Positions 55,701 through 62,300 of a DNA stretch of 64,000 nucleotides are shown here, piece by piece (the first letter of the stretch is position 1; each line of letters opens with the position of its first letter). Position numbers and translations under genes: made by a program. The notes beneath the pieces are model-generated. The model saw only the letters and a list, made by a program, of their open reading frames with translations. It was not told the DNA's origin and made no database searches. The DNA is from Branchinecta lynchi (lineage: Eukaryota > Arthropoda > Branchiopoda > Anostraca > Branchinectidae): NCBI GenBank assembly GCA_023053575.1, contig JAKZAP010000004.1:20951675-21015674 (forward strand), read 5' to 3'.

Positions 55701-56614
55701 AAGCCTCCTCACATCGAGGCTCCCTCGACCTCGGGGAGCTGAATTTCAGCCAAGAACATAAAAAAGGCCACACAAAAACCAGTAGTGGACCCTCAGGGTT
55801 GATAATTAGCAGGCGTGGTTCGACTGACACGTTTGGCAGTCGGCAGAGTTTGGCCGGTCTTAATAGTTCAGTTGACCACTTGAACAACTTTCCTAGTCTC
55901 CCTGAAGAAATAAACTATGAAGCAGTCCGGAATGGGCCTGGCTATGAACAAATTCGAGAAAAACGACTTGAGTCCGAAGAGGCTGCCGAGGGTGGTAGAG
56001 ATCCTGGCTATGAAAGAGTAAAGGAACCAGGATACGAGGCTTTGAAGGACGAAGTAGATCCGAGATACGAACGGTTGCGAGACGGCGGGGGCGATGAGCT
56101 GTCCGCACACCGGTCGGATCCTGGGTATGAAGCAATAGAGCAATATGCTCACAACTTAAGCGGCAGCGATCCGGCTTACGAAACCGTCCCCGGCTCCGAT
56201 CTCAACCAAGAACCAGGATACGAGTCGCTCTCAGCTCAGGAATCCAATTACGAGCCTTTGCACTTCAACAACGACACGAGAAACGCCATGTACGAAGAAC
56301 TCGGGTTTAGGGACGGGCGAGAGCCCAACTATGAAAGTGTGAAGTATTTTATTGGCGAGCCCCCGTATGAGCAAGTAGGAAGTGTTGATAACTATGAAAC
56401 GTTGGATGCTTTTCAGAGTAATGGTAGCAATCCATCAGGAGACATGAGTCATTTATATTCGAAAGTTGTGAAAGCGCCTAAACGGGAACAAGAGAGTGTA
56501 CCTGACGGTAGTGTTTGTATTCACATTGATGGAGAGACCTCTAGCTTAGAGTCATGTCGCAGTGATAACGTCGTTAGAATTGAGGTCGGTGGCAACTCGT
56601 GGACTATGCTATAA
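34667..56614 (+). CDS. PAG1-like: PAG1/Cbp-like transmembrane tyrosine-motif adaptor (complete, 8 exons, 785 aa)
   Basis: Exons: 34667-34758, 42591-42662, 44680-44960, 45847-45964, 51589-51812, 52331-52705, 54860-54974, 55534-56614. The CDS is 2358 nt and all seven junctions are GT-AG and in frame. The protein has a 3-4 residue ectodomain, one membrane helix (about 5-22), C23-T-C25 beside RKSKR (palmitoylation-like), NRRLPEIPPS (59-68), SH3-type proline motifs (200-208, 416-424), YATVNKG at Y430, a tyrosine-rich tail and C-terminal WTML (class I PDZ ligand). Vertebrate PAG1 has the same order: tiny ectodomain, TM, CSSC, RELPRIPPE, Csk-recruiting YSSVNK, EPDYEAI/NDYESI motifs and C-terminal ITRL. 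Inferred role: lipid-raft scaffold that, once phosphorylated by Src-family kinases, recruits SH2 proteins such as Csk. It is much longer than PAG1 (432 aa) and has 31 tyrosines. Homology rests on motifs and layout; another TRAP-type adaptor is possible. Confidence 0.85.
34955..35165. other. Adaptor intron 1, left end
   Basis: No conserved exon was seen between the exon 1 donor and the LINE starting near 35165. Intron 1 (34759-42590) is 7.8 kb and consists largely of inserted elements listed separately. Confidence 0.4.
35165..35862 (+). mobile_element. LINE 3' fragment, (TTAC)n-tailed family
   Basis: The frame 35174-35716 carries the post-palm RT region: IGLAFNTSKSAVLFF, HVVYLGLPIGRNL, LRTAYGSIVASRLLL, IMYNAVALPHILY, LYFRFAKFLLRCPLW. 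A T-rich UTR with AAATAAATAC and four TACT units ends near 35861. It is related to the minus-strand copy at 41258-42530. It is 5'-truncated, inside adaptor intron 1, sense orientation. Confidence 0.88.
36640..36725 (+). mobile_element. Possible LINE tail, (ATATG) family relative
   Basis: 'ttggtcttgggctctaaatttatttgtatttgtaataaaca' resembles the 3' UTR of the 31889-32515 copy (reversed). It is only a short remnant. Confidence 0.35.
36950..37645 (+). repeat. Family G repeat copy
   Basis: 'gtgccatataccgatcacttttcggtcggtcggtctgtctg' leads into the standard modules: 'cttccagaaatgctaggacgatgaaacttggcaggcatatcagggacc', 'ggatccgatgaatgtgggggg', 'gatgaaacttggtgggaagaag', 'ggtacttccagatgtgctaggacgag'. 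It lies in adaptor intron 1. Confidence 0.85.
37868..37972 (+). repeat. GC-rich minisatellite (GGTGCCG[TA]GCC)n, left array
   Basis: About 100 bp of imperfect GGTGCCGAGCC / GGTGCCGCGG units. It has the same strand sense as the right array even though the flanking terminal repeats are inverted. Confidence 0.9.
38095..38430 (+). repeat. Family X fragment
   Basis: 'agcagctcatatggtacttgcaaggctgggtcagaggatgaa' followed by 'cccttgaaataagaatgaatgtgggcccttgg' and 'caaaaccctttaggcaaaagtgactatgggctcatgggg'. Similar blocks are at 38745-38900, 40790-41257 and 57440-57960. Confidence 0.75.
38447..38736 (+). mobile_element. MITE-like element, copy 2
   Basis: ACCCCTCTAAC...GTGCGAGGGGT; the reverse complement of 8231-8499 with scattered differences. 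It is nested in family X sequence, which resumes at 'cctttaagggagctggaaattcat'. Confidence 0.7.
39185..39800. repeat. TATCGATA-rich palindromic repeat block
   Basis: Dozens of overlapping 'atatcgat' and 'cgatatatcgat' palindromes occur, including a roughly 60-bp tandem at 39655-39785 ('tatcgatatatcgattatcgaatatcgaaagtgaaaa'). Two diverged larger copies start near 39185 and 39390 ('gatatcgataacgatatttgttcat', 'cctacacttatatat'). Confidence 0.85.
39996..40262 (+). repeat. GC-rich minisatellite (GCCGTGCCGGTG)n, right array
   Basis: About 265 bp of 12-bp GTGCCGTGCCGG units with 11-bp variants. All six frames stay open for long stretches (Cys/Arg/Ala/Gly/Val/Pro repeats), which is a property of the unit, not evidence for a protein. 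Confidence 0.95.
40425..40560 (-). mobile_element. tRNA-like T-arm; SINE or tRNA-pseudogene candidate
   Basis: The minus strand reads GTCCTGGGTTCAAATCCCGGC followed 10 nt later by TTTTT, matching a tRNA T-stem/loop (B box GGTTCAAATCC) and a Pol III terminator. Upstream 'gtcggagccacgtagac' is a weak A-box candidate. The acceptor stem is not convincing, so this is not called as a functional tRNA. Confidence 0.45.
40790..41257 (-). repeat. Family X repeat copy (minus)
   Basis: Three or four modules with 'agggttttgctt' and 'atttctagc(a/t)ccctt', ending 'cctgacccagccttgccagtgccatat' (the reversed family X left terminus). The LINE tail starts immediately after. Confidence 0.75.
41258..42530 (-). 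pseudogene. LINE reverse transcriptase, (TTAC)n-tailed family, minus strand
   Basis: The minus frame 42511-41573 encodes RT palm motifs: ISKILECVLLPEIVE, MQFGFRSSASCAHAHHIL, motif A CSIDVAGAFDNI, motif B GVRQGGVLSPYIF, motif C IAHADDLLLVGRS. After a frameshift near 41.65 kb a second frame (41721-41368) carries the C-terminal part homologous to 35174-35716 (SCYFKYAKHLLHL, LTEKFKIQDAIVTLLDVSS). The reversed tail 'agtaagtaagtaa' is at 41258-41270. The catalytic residues are intact, but it is frameshifted and 5'-truncated. It lies antisense in adaptor intron 1, ending about 60 bp before exon 2. Confidence 0.92.
42591..42662 (+). CDS. PAG1-like: Adaptor exon 2
   Basis: The acceptor TTTTCCACTAG precedes GTCTGTTGAGCC. 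The donor AAGAA|GTAAGT follows 42662. It is 72 nt: one base completing Arg31, then SVEPDGSLGNSLENGDNLSS, QAK and two bases of the next codon. It is an acidic/polar linker after the membrane anchor. The phase fits exons 1 and 3 exactly, though so short an exon is individually weak. Confidence 0.8.
42690..44530 (+). repeat. Family G repeat, long copy filling adaptor intron 2
   Basis: Starts with the ATGTCACTTGC...AAGTGCCATAT hairpin and 'agcagtcgaaatttctctccgtccgtcggtctgtcggtccgggtttt'. It runs through several rounds of 'gatgaaacttgg', 'ggatccggtgac' and G-run modules and ends 'cgtaacaagtgtcatatcagctcgcagctcttgtt' (about 44478-44515). Intron 2 (42663-44679) is essentially this element. Confidence 0.88.
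44680..44960 (+). CDS. PAG1-like: Adaptor exon 3: LPEIPP motif and first tyrosine cluster
   Basis: The acceptor TTTTTTTTAG precedes GTCGACTAGC. The donor AAAG|GTAGGA follows 44960. It is 281 nt. It encodes STSNRRLPEIPPSSVSSPDE, then AYSDLYAQL, and PPYAKIKKLKSIHPYSKIKK. Y130 and Y142 are in YxxI contexts separated by eight residues. The RRLPEIPP block parallels RELPRIPP in vertebrate PAG1. Confidence 0.92.
45355..45400 (-). other. B-box-like sequence (possible SINE remnant)
   Basis: The minus strand reads 'gagtcgagGGTTCGATCCtgaccagg', a perfect B box in T-arm-like context. No A box at the right distance was recognised, so the call is weak. It lies in adaptor intron 3. Confidence 0.25.
45847..45964 (+). 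CDS. PAG1-like: Adaptor exon 4
   Basis: The acceptor TTTGTTTAG precedes CCGAGCGAGAACACC. The donor GAAGA|GTAAGT follows 45964. It is 118 nt, encoding ERE-HPYASVRNVDGGADGYETD and SYDVIETRRRSVVE. YASV and YDVI are SH2-ligand-like; YASV also occurs in PAG1. Phase 1 in, phase 2 out, consistent with both neighbours. Confidence 0.9.
45965..47365. other. Adaptor intron 4, left part
   Basis: Mostly unassigned sequence apart from the fold-back at 46846-47000. No further exon was recognised. The exon 4/5 phases (GA + G) already join correctly. Confidence 0.5.
46846..47000. mobile_element. Fold-back element, ~65-bp arms
   Basis: TATTTGATGGTGCAAAACG...ACGT.AGCTGAATT...GGAGCTATATTTCG is answered by the reverse complement ending at 47000, with a short CTTCTTGAGCGG/CCTTGCCAAGAAGG centre. 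It is flanked at a distance by a repeated 'ttaaaggttaa' (about 46836 and 47036), which may be part of a larger unit. Confidence 0.85.
47370..51335 (+). repeat. Family G repeat, 4-kb tandem expansion in adaptor intron 4
   Basis: Opens with the perfect hairpin ATGGCACTTG-cccttcggc-CAAGTGCCAT. The module set then recurs with a period of about 535-550 bp (for example 'aggtatttataactt' at 49783 and 50332). Each period has about four 'gatgaaactt' sub-modules and one or more G-runs. The units at 49.2-50.4 kb are the most alike. The right end is 'gtgccatatgagctcgtagctcttgttttg' (about 51290-51325). G-runs of 12-18 lie near 47850, 48135, 48570, 48600 and 49055, all on the adaptor's coding strand. Confidence 0.9.
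51589..51812 (+). CDS. PAG1-like: Adaptor exon 5: proline-rich linker
   Basis: The acceptor TCCCGTTTAG precedes GCCTCATGGAAATCC. The donor TCAA|GTAAGA follows 51812. It is 224 nt, encoding a Pro/Gly/Ala-rich, tyrosine-free segment with APPPRGRRP (200-208, a PxxP/basic SH3-ligand type) and ERHRRFSFLPG. Both junctions keep phase. Confidence 0.9.
52331..52705 (+). CDS. PAG1-like: Adaptor exon 6: tyrosine cluster
   Basis: The acceptor TCTTTTCAG precedes GAGGCTATTCG. The donor CAAG|GTAAGA follows 52705. It is 375 nt, encoding GYSSITVRESLALLKARI, then NYATVSETEYSENLYSAI, VYNSS, ETYARVD and a Ser/Pro-rich end. Six tyrosines include YSSI, YATV, YSAI and YARV. Confidence 0.93.
52873..54370. mobile_element. 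1.5-kb non-autonomous hAT element, TSD CCGAAGGG
   Basis: CAGGGGCGTCGCAAG at the left and its inverse CTTGCGACGCCCCTG at the right are perfect 15-bp TIRs. An exact 8-bp duplication CCGAAGGG flanks it (52865-52872, 54371-54378). Near-terminal G/C runs and 'ggtaaaat' motifs occur on both sides. The interior 52990-53530 holds irregular repeats of 'gattcggtagttatacagaatccc' and 'ttattcggtataat'. A G-run of about 20 is at 53714. No transposase was seen. It lies in adaptor intron 6. Confidence 0.95.
52990..53530. repeat. Irregular tandem 'ATTCGGTA' repeats inside the hAT
   Basis: 'cggtagttatacagaatcc(c)' near 53016, 53192 (cgtagttacacagaatccc) and 53408, alternating with 'attcggtataat' near 53068, 53245, 53455. 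Units of about 180-215 bp are diverged. ATTCGGTAAAA also stands just inside the right end, so this parallels the subterminal-motif array of the 3.8-kb hAT. Confidence 0.75.
54379..54634 (+). mobile_element. LINE 3' UTR fragment, (TTGA)n family
   Basis: Nearly identical to 5630-5878 ('ccgtcttccgtgcgtcggt', 'aggaatactggcaataa', 'tttctggtaatttcttgtaagtg'), ending TTGATTGATTGA. Only the 3' UTR remains. It directly abuts the right TSD of the hAT element. Confidence 0.92.
54860..54974 (+). CDS. PAG1-like: Adaptor exon 7: second proline-rich segment
   Basis: The acceptor TTGTTCCAG precedes GCTCAATGATGAG. The donor CACAA|GTAAGT follows 54974. It is 115 nt, encoding GSMMSMLSVSSNLNAF and KPERRKANSPLPPPPSPH (SH3-ligand type at 416-424), placed just before the YATVNK site. 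Confidence 0.9.
55534..56614 (+). CDS. PAG1-like: Adaptor exon 8: tyrosine-repeat tail, ITAM-like pairs and PDZ ligand
   Basis: The acceptor TTTTTTTTCAG precedes CGGTGACACATATG. The stop TAA is at 56612-56614. It is 1081 nt, 359 residues after the split Asn. It opens with GDTYATVNKG (Y430, the counterpart of PAG1's Csk site), then MYAKV, a Ser-rich stretch, and a run of (D/E)PGYE-x-(I/V/L) repeats. Eighteen tyrosines lie in this exon. Y593/Y604 and Y655/Y665 satisfy E-x-x-Y-x-x-L-x(6-7)-Y-x-x-L. The end, IEVGGNSWTML, is a class I PDZ ligand. The open frame upstream of 55534 is intronic. Confidence 0.95.
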
Positions 56615-56640
56615 CAAGCAGTTTAAACCCTAGCGTCTAC

Positions 56641-56660
56641 GGGGGGGGGGGGGGGGGATG
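56641..56660 (+). other. G-tract in the adaptor 3' UTR
   Basis: A pure run of about 17 G lies 26 nt after the adaptor stop codon, so it would be in the mRNA. No AATAAA was recognised in the next kilobase, so the 3' end is undefined. Confidence 0.8.
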
Positions 56661-57440
56661 TAGCTTTGTTTATTTCAAACTTGATGAAAAGTTCCGACTT
56701 TTCTCCTATATAGAGCGGATATTTGCACTGCGCATGGGAAGTGGCTCTCGTTGGGAGCTTATCTTTACTTGAGCCGTTTTGGGGCAGTAGATATTTCAGC
56801 TGCTATCGATATTGATGGTTAAGTTCGCTCATGCACCTGAGAAAACATTCCGGTTCACCGCTGAAAAGCGGATCTCCTACTAAGCGAAAAGTTCCAGAAG
56901 CTTCATGGAGTATAGACATTTAACCTTCTACGCCTCATCAAACAGTGTCGTGTGATCTGTCGAAACCGACATTCTGCGTTTAGTCAATTCTGGCAAATTG
57001 AGTCATTTGATACCAAAAAACATAATTGATTTGTCAAGCCTCTTATCGACAAAACCTGAAAAGTTAATAGTCTTTATTGTTTCTCACCCTCCCATACAGT
57101 ACAGTAGACAAGTTGAATACCCATAGTCGTCCGCGTGTCAGGTACCTCCGTCCCCTACCCTCTGGCATCATCACTATTGATTCATACACTGTTTTTAATA
57201 GCCCCTGTTTGTTACGGCACTATAGCCTCAAGTGATCCGTGGTTTCTCCAGACTCGTTTATTAATGTTCTTTGACTGCGCTGACTACTTTGTTGATTTAC
57301 TACTCGATGAGTCCTCGTTTATTTATGTTATATTTTTGTACTTCAGAGCCTTTTTCCTGCTTATTGACTAATGCAGATTTCATTTCTTTAGTTGATTAGT
57401 TTTTATGTGCGAAGCTGTGTTGCCCCCTCCCCTACCTAAG
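56661..57440. other. Probable 3' UTR/intergenic sequence
   Basis: Unique-looking AT-rich sequence without a recognisable gene or clear polyadenylation signal. Confidence 0.45.
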
Positions 57441-57965
57441 CCAAGCAAGAGCTGGAAGCTCATATGGCACTTGCAAGGGTGGGCCGGAGGAAGAAAGTAG
57501 GAATTCGTCAATTCGTGGGTTTGTTGTGATCATTTGTAGGCAAACCCTTGAGATAAGAATGACCATCGGTCCTTGGAAATCACGGTAATGTATCGTTCGT
57601 AAAAACTATTTTATTTTTGCATTTGGCTGTGCTGATACGCACTTTAAGGGCGAAGAGATTCTTCTGTCATGGACACTCTGAAGCACAAAAGGTCATCGGG
57701 ATCTATTGCTCAAAATTATTGTTTGTACTCTAAGGAATTCACTTGTAAGCAAAACCCTTGAGGCAAAAATTATCATGGGCCCATGGGCATCATGAATATA
57801 TATCGTTTGGTCAAAAGTGTTTTTTTGACTTTTCCACGCACGTGGTGCTAATTTTTTTAATTTTTTTTTTTAGCAAAGACCTCGAGGCAAAAATGATCAC
57901 TGGGATGATGAAAACGTATACTTTGCTTAAAAGTATTTTGTGTACTTTGTGGTTAGGAATAGTAC
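57440..57965 (+). repeat. Family X repeat copy
   Basis: 'gctggaagctcatatggcacttgcaagggtgggccggaggaag', 'caaacccttgagataagaatgacc', 'gcaaaacccttgaggcaaaa(a)ttatcatgggcccatgggcatcatg' and 'cctcgaggcaaaaatgatcac' give three or four serial modules. Confidence 0.8.
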
Positions 57966-57969
57966 CTTA

Positions 57970-58500
57970 GGGATGGTCGGATATGAGAAGTGACAGTTTG
58001 TAAGCCAACCTTGTCAAGTCGCTATCAGCTTAGCGCATCTGAAAGTACCTTTATTCGCGATCAGCGGAATTCCAGACCCCCCCCCCAAACTCCCCTCTCA
58101 TGTGCCCGAACCATTCTGTCAAAGGACCTAGTTCTTGTTCTTTCCACCAAGTTTCACCCAATCGCTTCACAAGCGTGTCACCAGATTTTCGGTTCCACCT
58201 CCTAGATTTGTCGGATCGATCCGGACTTGAAATGGGACATCCGAGATACGAGGTCTTTTGAAATGTCAAGTTTCGTTAAGATCCGGTCATCCGTTCCAAA
58301 GTTATACATTCCTCAAGATTCCGGACTCCCCTTCCCTCCACGGTGGTCGGATCGGGGAAGTGACTATTTCCAAGTTAGTTGTTCGGGTCCCTGATACGCC
58401 TTCTAAGTTTCATCGTCCTAGCCCTTCTGGAAGTACCTCAGCTCGAGAACAGTGGCCTGACAGACAAATCGACCGAAAAGTAATCGGTGTATGGCACTTG
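57970..58500 (-). repeat. Family G repeat copy (minus)
   Basis: C-run, 'ctttccaccaagtttcacccaatcg', 'ggatcgatccggacttgaaatgggacatccgagatacgaggtctttt' and 'ctaagtttcatcgtcctagcccttctggaagtac' are reversed family G modules, ending at 'gtatggcacttgagcc'. Confidence 0.85.
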
Positions 58501-58929
58501 AGCCAAGCTGCAAATGTCATAAAAAAACGACCTAGCATTCTTGCAGCATCCATTTTTTGTTCTAAAAAATCCGACTTTCAAAACGTGTCCAGCACCTGTC
58601 CTTAAATGGTCCAAGAAGGCTTGAGCTAAAGTGCCGTACGTGCATTTATACGACGGAACACGTTCAGAAGTATCCGTTTGACTTCCTTCTTCCGAAAGGA
58701 AGTACTCGGAGCCTGTCCGCGGAGTTCTGACAGTGGGTAGGGTTTGTCCAAAGCTTAAAGAAGAAAAGACTAATTGAATAATTTGAAAGGGGACGGACAT
58801 TCAATGAGCAGGACCGGGGTCCAAGTCATACTACGGTACGTGAAGTTAACGTAACCCGAATCAACCAAAACTTCCCATTCCGTATTACCTACATCGTCTA
58901 GTAAACGCATCCTAAAAAGACAGTCTTAC

Positions 58930-58935
58930 TTTATT
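58930..58935 (-). terminator. Candidate CLK polyadenylation signal AATAAA
   Basis: 'tttatt' on the plus strand reads AATAAA on the minus strand, about 260 nt downstream of the CLK stop codon. It is the first canonical signal seen there. The cleavage site was not determined. Confidence 0.5.
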
Positions 58936-59192
58936 CTCTATCATCGGTACAGGCTGGACAAAATTGCAAAAAATCATAACGCCAAAATTAACACATTTTG
59001 GTACATGGACAGTATATATATAATTGTTGGCCATGAAGACCTCTTTCTTTACCCAACTTCAATTCTACACCGTCACGTATCACAAGACAGCCGGTTTTCA
59101 CTGTAAGTTCTGTAAAAGCTCCATTGTTGATCTCCACTGAACGTCCCGAGCAACACCAAATAGGAAACTTAGATAGAATAAAGCACCAGTTC

Positions 59193-59375
59193 TTATCTGG
59201 ACAAAGAATGACTTCGTTCTCTCTCCGCTAGTCGCTGCGATTCGGGTAGCCGCTGGAAGAAGGGGTGATGAAGGGCCTCAGCCACAGTTATTCTTTGCGC
59301 GGGTTCGTATTCCAGCATCCGAGTGATCAGGTCAAAGAGTTCGTTGTGCTCTTCCTCGTCAGACATCTGATAACG
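59193..59375 (-). CDS. CLK: CLK terminal exon
   Basis: The acceptor GCATTTTAG precedes CGTTATCAGATGTC at 59375. It is 183 nt including TAA (59195-59193). It encodes [20 protein letters not shown], then [20 protein letters not shown] and a basic tail ending ERSHSLSR. It enters in phase 0. Confidence 0.95.
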   Translation of the reverse strand, partial: RYQMSDEEEHNELFDLITRMLEYEPAQRITVAEALHHPFFQRLPESQRLAERERSHSLSR

Positions 59376-62300
59376 CTAAAATGCAAATAAAAACACAACT
59401 GAAACAAGTCTATAACGTTTCACTATTTTACTGTCAAAAAAGGGCACCATAGTGTCATCGTGCAATGGCTACACAGTCCGACTGCTTGCGATAAATTAAA
59501 AGCAGTCTTGGCGTAAACACCTAACTTGTCCGACGGACAATATTATTTCGTTAAGTAGTCAGTATCGTCATAAGTACTTTATCGTAAGTGCACGCAGGAT
59601 TCATTAGCTCAAGCGTTTCTCGAACGAGTAGGGAACGATGAACTCGAAACTGCATGTGTGCTCTTTCAACTATAATTCCCGAGCGCTCTCGACGGAAGAA
59701 CACATTTTGATACAAAGTGTCAGGGCCAAAAGCGCTTTTTTTCTCGGAAGACTTCAAAACTTCGTATTACTGTCTTCTTCGGTCAGTCGTTGTCGAGCAC
59801 CGCTCGTGTTAGTAAGAACCTCACGCGAGCTCGAAAGTAATTTGTTATGCAGCAAACCAACAGCTCTGGGCCGACCCGCTTCCGCAAAAAAAAAGAACGG
59901 ACCAGCACGATGCCGGTTCCATTTCAGTACCGTACTCACCTTCAGTGGCTTGCAATTCTCCCTAACATATCTGCCCGCTGAGCTCTTCTCGTCCCACTCT
60001 AACCTGCCATGGTAGAAGTACTTCGTCTTCGTTTTTCTCCCCATTCTATAGGGAATCGGTCCAACGATCCGCTCAATCATAGCTAAATGCTCCCTGTTGT
60101 CATGGGTCTGGAATAGGGTTACACCGAGGTATAGTTCGAAGAGAATACAACCGATGGACCACACATCACATGGCTGGGACCACCCAAGTTCTGGAATTAG
60201 AAAAAGGCATTATACTAACAGGGACACAACTATTCACGAATAAGGTTCTAACCACAAAAAAGAACTCGAGTTAAACCAGGCAGACAAATCAATCGAATTT
60301 GTCTCGAGGTAAGCGGCAAGTCCGTGCTCTTCACAAGCAAAATCAAGCGCTGGTATTCAGCTACCGCTTCCTTGATTCATTTATCGTTCAAAACACGATT
60401 GGTGCCCTCCGAGATTACTGAAGAAAACCTTGAAGACTCCACAAACAGGATCTGTATTTTCAAAATAGTTTTGCTCGTTTTAAGCCCCTCACGCTGATTA
60501 GTTCCTTCCATTTTCCGTCTAAAATACAGAAACTTTGCACATCATGTTTTCGTCCGCATTAAGTTTGGCATCTGCCAAACGTACTACCTCTGTGACCCAC
60601 CTACCGAGTCTCTTGACTCATAACCTCCAGCATGTAAGTATGGAACTACCCACGCACCAAACAGACTTAAGTATTGCCGAAATTAATACAGCGTTTTATG
60701 GCCGAGCGCTGTTTAGATGATGGATGACAGCCACCACCTCCCATGTCTATGACCATCATGACTGCTAAATACTGACCCTTGACTCCCATACTTTACGCAA
60801 CGCGTCTCTGCCAATTCATACAAATGGATCCCGACCTGTGTATGCAAAAGTACTGCAAGCCATGACATGACATATGCAGCATTCTTCGAAGCGTCAAGGC
60901 TGTTATGACTTTCAACCTTTTAACTCGCTACCCGAGTCGGCATCTTAAACGTGGGTTTACGAATACAAAATTACGACCATCCGAAACGAATCAACAAGCA
61001 ATCTCGAACTTTTCTGTTTCTTAAACCTGCAGCCTTAAAATGCGTGCACAGCTTGGCCTCAAAATTTCCTAAGAAATTAAATACTTTCCGGGATGGTAGG
61101 GTGCTAACAAGACAGTGTAAATGAAAATCTGTATTTCCTTTTTATGTATTTACCGCATCTTGTAGCGTAATCTGACCCTTTCCACTTTTTCAAACACACT
61201 TAGCCATCATAAATACTTTGCCACAAGGGTCCCACGGGCATTCAAGAAGGAAGAACAAAATGGTGGCTGGACCGCGACTGAATACTAGACCCCCATTCTT
61301 ATTTGTGCTCACCCAGTAGCCCACTGCCCTTAAGTTCGACCAAACCCCATTGGCGGGTGCTTCACTTCATTGTTTAGTCTAAATTTTCCGTTAACGCCTT
61401 CCTGTTTTTCAAAAAAATTTGCGCCGCTATTGCTAGTCAAAATAAATAGGATGACTCAGAGAAATTCTAAACTCCGACTGGTTGCATTCCACTAATCAAA
61501 AAAATTAAAGCCTAAAAGTTGGTGTTTCAGTTTATCAAATGCGCCAGTTTTGATATTTGACAGTAGCTTCGCTTTAAAGGCACAGAAAACTTGACTACGC
61601 AACTTTCGGCCATCAAACCGACCTGAGGGGCTTAGATAAAAATACAGAGGCTTATTGTGGACAGGACCCCCCTTCTTTGTTATCTCGAACCCCGACCTTA
61701 TAGTGTTCCCAAAGCTAGCTGGCAGGCCCTTGCCCCTTATGCACTGTCATTATGCACTTGCGCACTATAAAAGTTCGCCTTTGGCCGTGCTGACTAACAC
61801 ATCGGGATGGTAGTCAAGATGTCGTGTGCTCGATTCCTACTGGCGGCACACAAACCTTTTGCTTTTTAGTGGAGTGTTCCTTGGAGCAATCCACTATTGC
61901 GACTATTTTGTGGAGCTCATAACTCGTGAACGAGTGCCAGTATCAAGTTCATACTTGGTGCACTTGTGGGCATTGGGGTCTAGTTGTGCCTTTTGGGGGT
62001 CCCAACCCCCACACCCAACCGCTTCAGGGGCGAATGGGCCCAGATTGCCCAGTGAATAATGTTCATAACTTGACCAGAACTGGACGTAGGACGATGCAAT
62101 TTCTTGGACGTGTAGCTCCTAAGGCTGGGAAGTTGTTTTTAAAGTTGCACCTTTCCCACCCACCCCATTCATGGGCAACTCGGCCCAGATGACCCAGGAG
62201 TAAAGTTCATTACCCTTGCCAGGAGTCAACAGATATCAAGTTGAAACTTGGTAGGATTGTGAGCATTGGGGTCTCTTTTTACTTGCTGCGGGTCCCAAAC

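Noticed and set aside
61803..61855. tRNA-like segment (TGGTAGTC...GCTCGATTCC)
   Set aside because: Arms do not pair and A/B boxes are too close together for a tRNA.
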